A stretch of 64,000 nt of DNA from Ideonella livida (GTDB lineage Bacteria > Pseudomonadota > Gammaproteobacteria > Burkholderiales > Burkholderiaceae_C), in contig NZ_JAAGOH010000017.1 in NCBI RefSeq assembly GCF_010499455.1, forward strand, positions 1 through 64,000, read 5' to 3'. This document shows positions 41,854 to 50,391 of the stretch, one piece after another. The position numbers and the translations under genes were made by a program. A model generated the notes under the pieces. The model saw only the letters and a program-made list of their open reading frames with translations, was not told the origin of the DNA and did not search any database. Numbering within the stretch: position 1 is the first letter of the stretch; each line of letters opens with the position of its first letter.

Positions 41854-43929
41854 ATGACCGTCCAGCCAGCTCATGTCGCGGCACCGTCGGGTGCTGCGCG
41901 CACCGTCCACGCCGCCTGTCCGCACGATTGCCCCGACACCTGCGCCATCCGCGTCACGGTGCAGGGCGGGCAGGTCATCCGCCTGCAGGGCGACCCCGAC
42001 CACCTCACCACCCATGGCGCGCTGTGCACCAAGGTCTCGCGCTACGCCGAGCGCAACAGCCACCCCGAGCGCGTGCTCACCCCGCTCAAGCGCGTGGGCC
42101 CCAAGGGCGCCGGCCAGTTTGTGCCGGTGGGCTGGGACGAGGCACTGGACGACATCGCCGCCCGCGTGAGGGCCATTGCTGCCGACGACCCGCAGGCCAT
42201 CCTGCCCTACAGCTACGCCGGCACCATGGGCTTTGTGCAGGGCGAAGGCATGGCCGCGCGCTTCTTCCATCGGCTCGGGGCCTCGCAGCTGCAGCGCACC
42301 ATCTGCGCCGAGGCGGGGGCCACGGGCCTGGCGCAGACCTACGGCGCCACCGTGGGCATGCACGTGCAGCACTTCGCCGAGAGCCGGCTGATCCTGATCT
42401 GGGGCAGCAACTCGATTGCCTCCAACCTGCATTTCTGGACCTACGCCAACGCCGCCAAGCGCGCCGGAGCCAAGCTCATCGCCATTGATCCGCGCCGCAC
42501 CGAAACCGCCGAGAAGTGCCACCAGCACCTGGCCCTGCGCCCCGGCACCGATGGCGCCCTGGCCCTGGGCCTGATGCACGAGCTGATCGCCCACGACTGG
42601 CTGGACCACGATTACCTCAGCCGCCATGTGGAAGGCTGGCCCGAACTGCGCGAGCGCGCCCTGCAGTGGTCGCCCGAGCGCACCGCCGCCGAGTGCGGCC
42701 TGAGCGCCGACGAGGTGCGCGGCCTGGCGCGGGACTACGGCACCACCGCGCCGGCCGCCATCCGCCTGAACTACGGCATGCAGCGGGTGCACGGCGGCGG
42801 CAATGCGGTGCGGCTGATCGCGTTGCTGCCCTGCCTGATCGGCGCCTGGCGCCACCGCGCCGGCGGCCTGCTGTTGTCGGCCTCGGGCTGGAACAAGCCC
42901 TTGCGCAACCCGGCACTGGGCCGGGCCGACCTGCTGGCCGGCCGCCAACCCCGCAGCATCAACATGAGCACCATCGGTGCCGACCTGCTGCGCGAGGCCT
43001 CGCCCGACTTCGGCCCGCGCATCCAGGCCCTGGTGGTCTACAACAGCAACCCGGTGGCGGTGGCGCCGCAGTCGGCCCAGGTGGTGCAGGGCTTTGCCCG
43101 GGAGGACCTGTTCACCGTGGTGCTGGAGCACTTTCTCACCGACACCGCCGACCATGCCGACTATGTGCTGCCCGCCACCACCCAGCTGGAGCACTGGGAC
43201 GTGCACGCCAGCTACGGCCACACCTGGGTGCTGATCAACCAGCCGGCGCTGCCGCCGCGCGGCCAGGCCCTGTCCAATGCCGAGATCTTCCGCCGACTGG
43301 CCGCCCGCCTGGGCTTTGACGAGCCCTGCTTCCTGGACAGTGATGAAACCCTGGCCCGCCAGGCCTTCCAGCCGGAACACGTGGATTTCGACGAGTTGTG
43401 CCGCGTGGGCTGGGTGCGCCTGCCGGTGCCGGACGCGCCGTTCGCCGAAGGCGGCTTTCCCACGCCCAGCGGCAAAGCCCGCGCCTGCGCGCCGGATCTG
43501 CCGCTGCCCGACCATGTGCGCAACCACGAGTGCGCCGAGACCGACCCGGCGCTGGCTGAGCGCTACCCGCTGGCCATGATCTCGCCGCCGGCGCGCAACT
43601 TCCTCAATTCCACCTTCGTCAACGTCAAGAGCCTGCGCGACATCGAGGGTGAGCCCCTGGTGGAGATGCATGCTGAGGATGCCGCCGCCCGCGGCCTGGC
43701 CGAGGGGCAGATGGTGCGCGTGTTCAACGACCGGGGCGAGCACCACTGCCGCCTGCGCGTCAACGGCCGCGCCCGGCCCGGGGTGGTCAACGGCTTGGGC
43801 GTGTGGTGGCGCAAGCTGGGCGTCAACGGCACCAACGTCAACGAGCTGACCCACCAGCGCCTGACCGACCTGGGCGCCGCCCCAGCCTTCTACGACTGTC
43901 TGGTGGAGGTGGCGGCCCTGGCCGCCTGA
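41854..43929 (+). CDS. Molybdopterin-dependent oxidoreductase with 4Fe-4S cluster
   Basis: 691 residues. The N-terminal Fe-S ligands are CPHDCPDTC with a fourth Cys in ALCTKV about 30 residues later. Molybdopterin-binding segments follow (LIWGSNSIASNLHFW; INMSTIGADLL; MISPPARNFLNSTFVNVKSL in the C-terminal domain). This is the DMSO-reductase superfamily, formate-dehydrogenase-like or assimilatory type without partner subunits; there is no Tat signal, so it is probably cytoplasmic. The electron partner and substrate cannot be assigned. The next gene starts five bases downstream. Confidence 0.9.
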   Translation: MTVQPAHVAAPSGAARTVHAACPHDCPDTCAIRVTVQGGQVIRLQGDPDHLTTHGALCTKVSRYAERNSHPERVLTPLKRVGPKGAGQFVPVGWDEALDDIAARVRAIAADDPQAILPYSYAGTMGFVQGEGMAARFFHRLGASQLQRTICAEAGATGLAQTYGATVGMHVQHFAESRLILIWGSNSIASNLHFWTYANAAKRAGAKLIAIDPRRTETAEKCHQHLALRPGTDGALALGLMHELIAHDWLDHDYLSRHVEGWPELRERALQWSPERTAAECGLSADEVRGLARDYGTTAPAAIRLNYGMQRVHGGGNAVRLIALLPCLIGAWRHRAGGLLLSASGWNKPLRNPALGRADLLAGRQPRSINMSTIGADLLREASPDFGPRIQALVVYNSNPVAVAPQSAQVVQGFAREDLFTVVLEHFLTDTADHADYVLPATTQLEHWDVHASYGHTWVLINQPALPPRGQALSNAEIFRRLAARLGFDEPCFLDSDETLARQAFQPEHVDFDELCRVGWVRLPVPDAPFAEGGFPTPSGKARACAPDLPLPDHVRNHECAETDPALAERYPLAMISPPARNFLNSTFVNVKSLRDIEGEPLVEMHAEDAAARGLAEGQMVRVFNDRGEHHCRLRVNGRARPGVVNGLGVWWRKLGVNGTNVNELTHQRLTDLGAAPAFYDCLVEVAALAA

Positions 43930-43934
43930 CCGCC

Positions 43935-45086
43935 ATGGCACCTCGGGAGCTGCCGCCGGCGTGGCGTGCCTGGCGTGGAGGGCCCGGGCGCCGCTGGGGG
44001 CTGGCCGTTGGGGGGGCGGTGCTGGCGGTCGGCCTGGCCGTGCTGGCCAGCGGCTGCAGCACGGTGGCTTACCTGGGCCAGTCGGTCGGCGGCCACTTGA
44101 GCCTGATGGCGGCTGCCCGCCCGGTCCCCGAGGTGCTGGCCGATGCCCGCAGCGACGACACCCTCAAGGCCCAGCTGGCCCTGAGCCAGCGCCTGCGCGA
44201 CTTTGCCGTCAGCGCCCTGCAACTGCCCGACAACGGTAGCTACCGCCGCTATGCCGCGCTGGACCGGCCCGCAGCCGTGTGGAACGTGGCCGCCACGTCG
44301 GAGCTTTCGCTCAAGCTGCACACCTGGTGCTTCCCCGTCACCGGCTGCATCGGCTACCGCGGCTATTACGCCTTGGCCGATGCCGAGGCCGAGGCCGCCG
44401 GCCTGCGCGCCCAGGGGCTGGAGGTCACGGTCTACCCGGTGCCGGCCTATTCCACCCTGGGCAAACTGGAATGGCTGGGGGGAGATCCGCTGCTGTCCAC
44501 GTTCATCCGCTGGCCCGAGCACGAGCTGGCGCGGCTGATCTTCCATGAGCTGGCCCATCAGGTGGCCTATGCGCAGGACGACACCGCGTTCAATGAATCC
44601 TTCGCCACGGCGGTGGAACAGCTGGGCATCTCCGCCTGGATCGACCACCGGCAGGAGGCGGGCCTGGCCGCCCGTTTTGCCCAGTCTCAGGCCCGGCGGG
44701 CCGCCTTCACCGCGCTCACCCGCGGCGCGCGGGCCCGGCTGCAGGTCCTCTACGCCAGCGGACTGCCCGCCGAGCGACTGCGTGAAGCCAAGGCCGCCGA
44801 GTTCGCCCGGCTGCAGGCCGACTACCGCGTCTTGCGCGACGGCCCCTGGGCGGGCTTTGCCGGCTACGACGCTTACTTTGCCCGTGTCAACAACGCCACC
44901 TTGGCCCTGCAGGGGGCCTACCTGGACCAGGTGGACCGCTTCATCGCCTGCCACCGGGAGCTGGGAGGGGACTGGTCCGCCTTCTATGATCGCGTCCGAC
45001 AGCTGGCGCGCCTGCCGGCGTCGGCCCGTCAAGCCGGGCTGGCGGCCTGCGGCCACGGCCCTGCCGATCCCCATGCCGGCGCTTGA
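43935..45086 (+). CDS. Putative lipoprotein aminopeptidase (Aminopep/PF10023 type)
   Basis: 383 residues from ATG 43935. The lipoprotein signal has LASGC with Cys41. The metallopeptidase motif is HELAH (residues 204-208) in LIFHELAHQVAYAQDD, followed by FNESFATAVEQ, which supplies the downstream Glu. These proteins are annotated as putative aminopeptidases in betaproteobacteria, but substrate evidence is lacking. Probably anchored in the envelope and acting in the periplasm. Five bases after the oxidoreductase. Confidence 0.85.
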   Translation: MAPRELPPAWRAWRGGPGRRWGLAVGGAVLAVGLAVLASGCSTVAYLGQSVGGHLSLMAAARPVPEVLADARSDDTLKAQLALSQRLRDFAVSALQLPDNGSYRRYAALDRPAAVWNVAATSELSLKLHTWCFPVTGCIGYRGYYALADAEAEAAGLRAQGLEVTVYPVPAYSTLGKLEWLGGDPLLSTFIRWPEHELARLIFHELAHQVAYAQDDTAFNESFATAVEQLGISAWIDHRQEAGLAARFAQSQARRAAFTALTRGARARLQVLYASGLPAERLREAKAAEFARLQADYRVLRDGPWAGFAGYDAYFARVNNATLALQGAYLDQVDRFIACHRELGGDWSAFYDRVRQLARLPASARQAGLAACGHGPADPHAGA

Positions 45087-45115
45087 CGCCCTCCACCACT
45101 CCTTTCGTATCGCCC

Positions 45116-45415
45116 ATGTCCGACATTTCCGTTCGCCGATCCCACAACCGCGGCCAGGCCTGGTGCCTGGAACAGGGCCAGGCCTGGGCCCGCATGGCCG
45201 AGCAGAAGTTCGACGTCACCTGCACCACCACCCAGGTCAACGGCTGCCCCGCCATCGAGTTCAAGCGCAGTGGCGTGCAGGGCGTGGTGCTCATGGGCGA
45301 GGACTTCATCGACATCTCCGCCAAGCTCGGCCTGCTGTTCAAGCCCTTTGCCAAGCGTGCCCAGGACGAGGTGGGGCAGGGCCTGGACAAGCTGATCGCC
45401 AAGGGCCGGCTCTGA
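45116..45415 (+). CDS. Polyhydroxyalkanoic acid system family protein
   Basis: 99 residues from ATG 45116. The segment VTCTTTQVNGCPAIEFKRSGVQGVVLMGEDFI is typical of this small family (PHA granule-associated region proteins), which is found beside polyhydroxyalkanoate genes in beta- and gammaproteobacteria. The molecular role is not established. Thirty bases after the lipoprotein gene on the same strand. Confidence 0.75.
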   Translation: MSDISVRRSHNRGQAWCLEQGQAWARMAEQKFDVTCTTTQVNGCPAIEFKRSGVQGVVLMGEDFIDISAKLGLLFKPFAKRAQDEVGQGLDKLIAKGRL

Positions 45416-45540
45416 GGGCCGGGGGGACAGCAAAAATCCACAGTCCGCCCCTAGGGCGACACTTGGGTGACAGCAAGGGGGCGGGTCGGTCGATACGATC
45501 GGCCACCCCGTTTCCTTGCGAGGCCATCCGCCTCCCCATC

Positions 45541-45795
45541 ATGAGCGACCTGAACTCCCGATTCCTGCAGGCCGTGGCCGACAGCAAGCAGCTGCCCGAG
45601 CGTCCTGACAACATGACGCTGCTGCGCATCTACGCCCTCTACAAGCAGGGCAGCGAGGGCGACGTCCAGGGCGAGCGCCCCGGTTTTGCCGATTTCGTCG
45701 GCCGCGCCAAGTTCGATGCCTGGTCGGCCCTGCAAGGCACCGCACCGGCCGAAGCCCAGCAGCTCTACATCGACCTGATCGAGTCGCTCAAGTGA
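45541..45795 (+). CDS. Acyl-CoA-binding protein
   Basis: 84 residues, the normal size of ACBP. The ligand-binding signature is visible: YALYKQGSEGDVQGERPG (about residues 31-48) and KFDAWSAL. It binds long-chain acyl-CoA esters in the cytoplasm. No PHA synthase gene lies in the window, but the neighbouring PHA-system gene suggests a shared lipid or polymer theme. Preceded by a 125-base intergenic region. Confidence 0.92.
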   Translation: MSDLNSRFLQAVADSKQLPERPDNMTLLRIYALYKQGSEGDVQGERPGFADFVGRAKFDAWSALQGTAPAEAQQLYIDLIESLK

Positions 45796-45825
45796 GCCGT
45801 GTGCCGCCGGGCCGTAGGCCCGGGC

Positions 45826-46323
45826 TCACATCTGGTCGGCCGAGCGTACGGCCACCAGCACCACCTCGCCGCGTTCTTCCCGCGGGCGGTAGCGCAACCA
45901 CCACACGCTGCCCTTCTTGATGGACCACGGCCGCAGCAGGTCTTGCGAGGGGCCGGCCATCCCGGCCAGCTGCGGCCCGATCATCAGGTAGGCGGCGGCC
46001 AGACCCAAGGTGGGCTGGTGGCCCACCACCAGCACCGGCTCCTTGGCCTCCGGCCAGCGCACGGCGGCCAGCAGGCTCTCCACCGTGGCCTCGGGCCCCA
46101 GCGCCTCCAGTGTCTTGACCCGTCGCGCCAGCGGCGCCACGGTCTGCTGCGCCCGCAGCGCCGGGCTGGCCAGCACCCGCGTGCCTTCGGGCAGGAAGCG
46201 GTTGAGCCATTCGGCCACGCGCCGGGCCTGCTTCTCGCCCTTGGGCGTCAGGCCACGGTCCAAGTCTCGGCCACCTTCGGGCAGGTCTTCGGCATCGGCA
46301 TGGCGCCACAGGATCAGGTCCAT
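45826..46323 (-). CDS. sixA: Phosphohistidine phosphatase SixA-like
   Basis: 165 residues. The histidine-phosphatase motif is LILWRHADAED at residues 3-13 (RHA instead of RHG, as in SixA), with the second His in VLVVGHQPTLGL. SixA removes phosphate from histidine on phosphotransfer proteins. Convergent with the acyl-CoA-binding protein gene. Confidence 0.85.
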   Translation of the reverse strand: MDLILWRHADAEDLPEGGRDLDRGLTPKGEKQARRVAEWLNRFLPEGTRVLASPALRAQQTVAPLARRVKTLEALGPEATVESLLAAVRWPEAKEPVLVVGHQPTLGLAAAYLMIGPQLAGMAGPSQDLLRPWSIKKGSVWWLRYRPREERGEVVLVAVRSADQM

Positions 46324-46420
46324 CGTCGTGTGTCAGGGGCAGCAAGGGCCGCCCCAGTCTAGGCCGCGAGGATGAACCGGACATGACGGCCGGCCCGGTG
46401 GGGCCGGGCGGTGGCCGCTT

Positions 46421-46978
46421 TCAGCCCAGCAGCCAGTCGTCGGCCGCCTGCAGCGCCGTCGTGTCGGCCAGCACCGCCCCCGGCGCGCCGCCCTGGCCCC
46501 ACAGCGGCGGCATCCAGCGCATGCCCATGAACTCGGCGCACATCGCCAGGCTGTCAAACATCGGCTGCGCCTTGGCGCGGCTGCCGTTGGTGGACACGGC
46601 CCACAGGCGTTTGCCGCTCATGCGGGCCTTGAAGTCCAGGCCTGGCACGCGCAGGAAGCCGCTCCAGTGGTCCAGCACCCCCTTGAGCGGGGCGGGCAGG
46701 CTGAACCAGTACACCGGGGCCACGGCCACCACATCGGTGGCCGCCAGCAGGGCGTCCAGCACGCGCTTCAGGTCGCCCTCGGGCGCGGCGTAGTGGCCCT
46801 GGGTGTGGCGCACATCCACAAAGGGCGGAATGTCCAGCTGCGACAGGTGCAGCCAGGTCTGCACGGAGCCTTCGGGCAGCGCCGCCGCAGCGCGCCGCGC
46901 CAGCGTTTCGGTGTTGCCCAGCTGGCCGGGCTCGCGGCTGTTGCTGACAAGGAACAGGACGTGACGGGTGGAACTCAT
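46421..46978 (-). CDS. NAD(P)H-dependent FMN reductase family protein
   Basis: 185 residues from ATG 46978; open frame continues upstream without family features. Begins HVLFLVSNSREPGQLGNTETLARRA (flavin phosphate loop), with VVAVAPVYWFSLPAPLKGVLDHW in the middle, the segment that contacts FMN in these flavodoxin-fold reductases. Probably reduces quinones, azo or nitro compounds. A single gene; upstream, 237 bases separate it from the MFS gene. Confidence 0.82.
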   Translation of the reverse strand: MSSTRHVLFLVSNSREPGQLGNTETLARRAAAALPEGSVQTWLHLSQLDIPPFVDVRHTQGHYAAPEGDLKRVLDALLAATDVVAVAPVYWFSLPAPLKGVLDHWSGFLRVPGLDFKARMSGKRLWAVSTNGSRAKAQPMFDSLAMCAEFMGMRWMPPLWGQGGAPGAVLADTTALQAADDWLLG

Positions 46979-47215
46979 GAGGTGATGACTTTGCCGAGAG
47001 GTGATCAGCGTTGTGCACGCAGCGTGCGACGCCGGTTCATTCTGACGGCGTTCGCCACAAGGGCGCTTGTCCCACTCGCCAGGGCTGTACGTCGTCCTGA
47101 GGCCGACAGGGCGGCCGTGCCCCGTCAAACATCCCTGACTTCAGTTTCGCAATGGTCTTGGTGAGGTCTGCAAAGCCATCCCGAGTCCGTCGCAACGCTG
47201 TCGCGGTCTGGGGCA
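46979..47215. other. Intergenic region at the left edge of the accessory block
   Basis: 237 bases with no gene I can support. Short open frames exist on the - strand but show no recognisable domain. It marks the change from the high-GC core-like genes to the accessory cluster starting with the MFS gene. Confidence 0.4.
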
Positions 47216-48457
47216 TCACCTGGCTTGCGGAGCGCTCGACGGCTCGGCCGAGTCCGTCAGCACCAGCCAGGCCGCGCTGGCGGCGAGCACCCCCAGCAAG
47301 GCCAGCGCGGTGAACGCGAACGTGACCGTGATGCTGAAGCGCTCGACCAGCTCGCCAAAACAGATCAGCAGGAAGGCGCTGAGATAGCCGAACAGGCGTT
47401 CCATGCGTGCGAACACCGTGATGCGTTGCGGCATGGTGAGGTGCTGGAGGTCCATCCGCGTTGTCACCACCGATCGGATGGCACCTGCGGCGATGCCGAG
47501 CAGCGAGATGCCGATGAGCGAGGTCGAGAAGATGTCGACGATGCCCCAGTCCTGAAGCCTGTCCGAGGCCGCGAACAGCGCGAGCGAACCGGCGATGCCG
47601 CTGAACGTGATCCATACCCCTGCCTGCGGTCCCAGCCAGGCGATGACCGGCGAGCCCCACAGCGCGACCACGAACCCGCCTAGGGTGAAGAGCCCCAGCA
47701 CGATGCCAAAGAGGTAGGGATCCACGTTCTGAAGCGCGAAGTGCAGAGGCAGTAGGCCGATGAAGGGGGCGAGCGCGAACCCGCGCGTGATCGCGTAGAA
47801 GCCCACCCAGGTGGTCTGATTGCGCGAAAGCGTGAAGGGTGGCGGTGGGGTGGACGGCTGCGTGACGCCAGACGGACGCGATGCCGGGGCGGCTGGCGTC
47901 GGCGGCGCTGAGATGAACAGCACCGCGATCATCGATACGACGGATGCCGCGATGCCGGCGTAGAACGCCCAGTGCATCTCGTGATCGAACAACACGCCAC
48001 CGATGAAGCCCGCCACCAGCGTGGCGATGAACATCATGCTTTGCGTGCGGCCCTGGATGTGTCCCAGCGTCTTGGCGTCCGCACCCGGGGCGGCGATGCG
48101 CAGCAGGCCGCCATCCGCCGCAAGCGCGAGGGCGAACCCCGTGCCGCCGATCACCTGCCCCAGAAACAGCGTGGGCAGCGACACCTCTCCCGGCAGCGTG
48201 CCGATGATCAGTACGACCAGACCGAGCGACTTCATGCATTCGCCAAGCAGCACCAGGCGCATCGCCGTCATGACGCGGCTCAGCCGCGGCGCAAGGTCTG
48301 CAGCCAGTGTGGATGCGCCGCTGTAAGTCGCCAGCAGCAGCGTCACGGTGCTGTACTCCGTTCGCAGGGACCAGAACAGCAGGAACAGCACGGGAAGATG
48401 GAAGTACAGCCGCGAGATCACCCGGTAGGCCATAAAGAGACGGACATTTCGGTTCAT
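47216..48457 (-). CDS. MFS transporter
   Basis: 413 residues with about 12 hydrophobic segments, beginning MNRNVRLFMAYRVISRLYFHLPVL. A long cytoplasmic loop around residues 185-215 is rich in Pro/Ala/Ser. The start at 48457 is chosen because the frame upstream translates the next gene out of phase. Substrate unknown. It is the last gene of a - strand series (hydroxylase, YrdC-like protein, transporter; 31 and 34 base gaps), so export of the cluster product or uptake of its precursor is plausible. Confidence 0.85.
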   Translation of the reverse strand: MNRNVRLFMAYRVISRLYFHLPVLFLLFWSLRTEYSTVTLLLATYSGASTLAADLAPRLSRVMTAMRLVLLGECMKSLGLVVLIIGTLPGEVSLPTLFLGQVIGGTGFALALAADGGLLRIAAPGADAKTLGHIQGRTQSMMFIATLVAGFIGGVLFDHEMHWAFYAGIAASVVSMIAVLFISAPPTPAAPASRPSGVTQPSTPPPPFTLSRNQTTWVGFYAITRGFALAPFIGLLPLHFALQNVDPYLFGIVLGLFTLGGFVVALWGSPVIAWLGPQAGVWITFSGIAGSLALFAASDRLQDWGIVDIFSTSLIGISLLGIAAGAIRSVVTTRMDLQHLTMPQRITVFARMERLFGYLSAFLLICFGELVERFSITVTFAFTALALLGVLAASAAWLVLTDSAEPSSAPQAR

Positions 48458-48491
48458 GGCTTCGCGGGCGGCTGGCGCGGCTGACGTTGCT

Positions 48492-49115
48492 TCACTGCAC
48501 CACGACGTCACCTTGGCGGACCACCTCGAGGCGGCCGCCCACCAGCGACACGATGGTGCTGGACTGTGTGGTTCCCGCATCGGAGTCCACCGGCGGCACG
48601 AACACCTCGATCCTGTCACCGAACAGTTCGGCCGCCAGCGCGGCGGACACCAGCCCATCGACGGTCGTGCCCGAGATGTTCGCCGACGTCATGGCAAGCG
48701 GCCCGTCCACCGCATCCAGCAATGCCCGCAGCGCGCTGTTGCGGTTGCAGACCAGCGAGATCGTCCGGGCGTCGAAGTACTTGTGCTTGGGCGCCTTGGG
48801 GCCGGCGCTCACGATCAAGTTCAGGGGCCCAGGCCAGAAACGCGCGGCCAGATCCTTGAAGAGCACTTCCTCCTCGGGCGACAGGTCGGCATAGGCCATG
48901 CCCTCCGCGGCGTCGCGCACGAACAGTGTCAGTGGCTTTTCGGCCGGGCGCTGCTTGATGTCGTAGAGCCGTGCGCATACCGCCTCGTCCTGAGGCAGGC
49001 AGCCGAGGGCGTAGTTGGTGTCGGTCGGCAGCAAGGCGACACCGCCCTGCTTCAAGCGCCGTGCGGCTGTTGTCGGATCGCAGGCTGTGGCTGCCCGAGT
49101 CATCGATGGGGTCAT
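48492..49115 (-). CDS. YrdC/TsaC-like threonylcarbamoyl-AMP synthase family protein
   Basis: 207 residues from ATG 49115; ATG 49103 and an upstream start at 49196 (inside the preceding gene) are alternatives. The YrdC domain shows LLPTDTNYALGC, IKQRPAEKPLTLFVRD and MTSANISG. The Lys/Arg pair of active TsaC is kept (IKQRP..KP), while YALGC is typical of YciO-type paralogues. TsaC makes threonylcarbamoyl-AMP from Thr, bicarbonate and ATP for tRNA t6A. Its placement between a hydroxylase and an MFS transporter suggests a specialised role, perhaps carbamoylation of another hydroxy amino acid, but the housekeeping role cannot be excluded. Confidence 0.8.
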   Translation of the reverse strand: MTPSMTRAATACDPTTAARRLKQGGVALLPTDTNYALGCLPQDEAVCARLYDIKQRPAEKPLTLFVRDAAEGMAYADLSPEEEVLFKDLAARFWPGPLNLIVSAGPKAPKHKYFDARTISLVCNRNSALRALLDAVDGPLAMTSANISGTTVDGLVSAALAAELFGDRIEVFVPPVDSDAGTTQSSTIVSLVGGRLEVVRQGDVVVQ

Positions 49116-49146
49116 GTGGTGTGGCCGAAGTTGGGGTGACTCGGGG

Positions 49147-50178
49147 TCAGGCCGCAAAGGCCGATTCGACGTGGTCATAGACGAAGCCGTCCACACCCGT
49201 TGTGAACGCTTCCCGGAAGCGGCGCATGTATTCGGGGCTGCGGAAGCTGTAGGTCTTCAGAAGCCAGCGGCGCCGGGCTTGCACCGGATAGCTCAGTTCC
49301 AAGATTTCGCGGTTGTGTAGTCCCGCCTGATTGGGGAAGGAAAACAGATCGCCCACGCCCAGGCGCACGCGTTGCCGGGTGGTGCGCACCAGCGCATCCT
49401 TCAGCGCGAGCATCGCGTCCCAGGCTTCGACCGGTGCCGCGGGCAGCGGCCGCGTCCGCGTGTCGTAATAGCGGAAGCAGTGCGACTCCTCCAGCACCGT
49501 ATGTGGCTTGGAGTCCACCTGCAAGGTGTTGGAGTCGCGTGAGTACTCGTCGTAGGGCGTGTGGAACAGCGGTTGACGGAGCGCTTCTTGGCAATGGGCG
49601 GGGAGCAGTCTCAGGATATCGCGGCCGTCGATGTATCCCGTGTAGATCAGGTTGCGCGGATCAGAGCGCATGCCAAGCAGGGCCAGGTAGTCGGCGCGGA
49701 CGGGATGCGCCGTGCGGTCGTTGTGGAAGTAGAGCTCGCCGTCGGTCTTCTGCGTTTGCGTGTTGCGGTAGCGGTTGTGCGCATAGACGTCGTGGAAGAA
49801 GTCGCCGTTGTTTCGGGTCGAGTACGCCAGCAGCGGCGAGCCGGTCAATTCGGCGAACAAAGCCAGGAAGCCCTCGGCGACGAAGGTCCGCTTCTGGCGG
49901 TACTTGTCTGTCACGGGATCGTCCTGGTCGAACACAGGCACCTCGGGGTCGAGCGGGCAATTGCGCAGCAGGTAAGCTGCTTCACCACCTGTTTCGCGGG
50001 CGACCAGGATGCGCTCACATGCGCTGGTCAGGGCATCGGGTAGCGCGCTCGATGTGGCCAGGTGAGAAATCTCCTCCTTGAATGCCAAATATTCGCTGTA
50101 GGGATTGGTGGACAGTTTCAGGAAGGTCGATGTCAGGGCTTCTTTGTCGTGTTCGCTCAGATGCAGGAACGGTTGCAT
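49147..50178 (-). CDS. Clavaminate-synthase-like Fe(II)/2-oxoglutarate-dependent amino-acid hydroxylase
   Basis: 343 residues from ATG 50178, which has AAGGAG ten bases upstream. Proposed iron ligands are His152 and Asp154 (FHNDRTAHPVRADY) and His288 (NQAGLHNREIL), with Arg302-304 for 2-oxoglutarate. The layout HxD/E...H...R(+14) and the downstream sequence ADYLALLGMRSDP match the clavaminate synthase-like group that includes VioC (Arg), AsnO (Asn) and lysine hydroxylases, which hydroxylate free amino acids. The substrate here is unknown. Probably first gene of a - strand unit with the YrdC-like and MFS genes. Confidence 0.82.
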   Translation of the reverse strand: MQPFLHLSEHDKEALTSTFLKLSTNPYSEYLAFKEEISHLATSSALPDALTSACERILVARETGGEAAYLLRNCPLDPEVPVFDQDDPVTDKYRQKRTFVAEGFLALFAELTGSPLLAYSTRNNGDFFHDVYAHNRYRNTQTQKTDGELYFHNDRTAHPVRADYLALLGMRSDPRNLIYTGYIDGRDILRLLPAHCQEALRQPLFHTPYDEYSRDSNTLQVDSKPHTVLEESHCFRYYDTRTRPLPAAPVEAWDAMLALKDALVRTTRQRVRLGVGDLFSFPNQAGLHNREILELSYPVQARRRWLLKTYSFRSPEYMRRFREAFTTGVDGFVYDHVESAFAA

Positions 50179-50391
50179 GATCTTTCTACTCCTTAAGTTT
50201 AGATTGACATTGAGTGGTGGCAATTTTTGAAATGCATGGCGACCCTGTCGATGTCGATGAAAATCGAATCACCATGCGCCGGGGGCGCGCCAGAAAACCT
50301 TTTGCCCCGATTTGAAAAGTCGCGCGTCGGCCGCGACGGCCGTCGAAAGACTTCTTGGCGAGGAGACCGGCAAGGGGGCCCGGTCCAAACT
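50179..50391. other. Spacer between HlyD-like gene and hydroxylase gene
   Basis: 213 bases, noticeably AT-richer near the hydroxylase start. No gene is supported. It contains the candidate promoter at 50196-50223 and no clear terminator for the HlyD-like gene. Confidence 0.45.
50196..50223 (-). promoter_or_regulatory. Candidate sigma-70 promoter of the hydroxylase gene
   Basis: On the - strand TTGCCA and TAAACT are separated by 16 bases, a moderate match to -35 and -10 boxes, within an AT-rich stretch about 20 bases upstream of the hydroxylase start. It would allow hydroxylase-YrdC-MFS to be transcribed apart from the genes upstream. Assigned by eye only. Confidence 0.35.

Noticed and set aside
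47037-47215. Short - strand open frames beyond the MFS stop
   Set aside because: I could not match them to any transposase or other family, so no gene or IS remnant is claimed.
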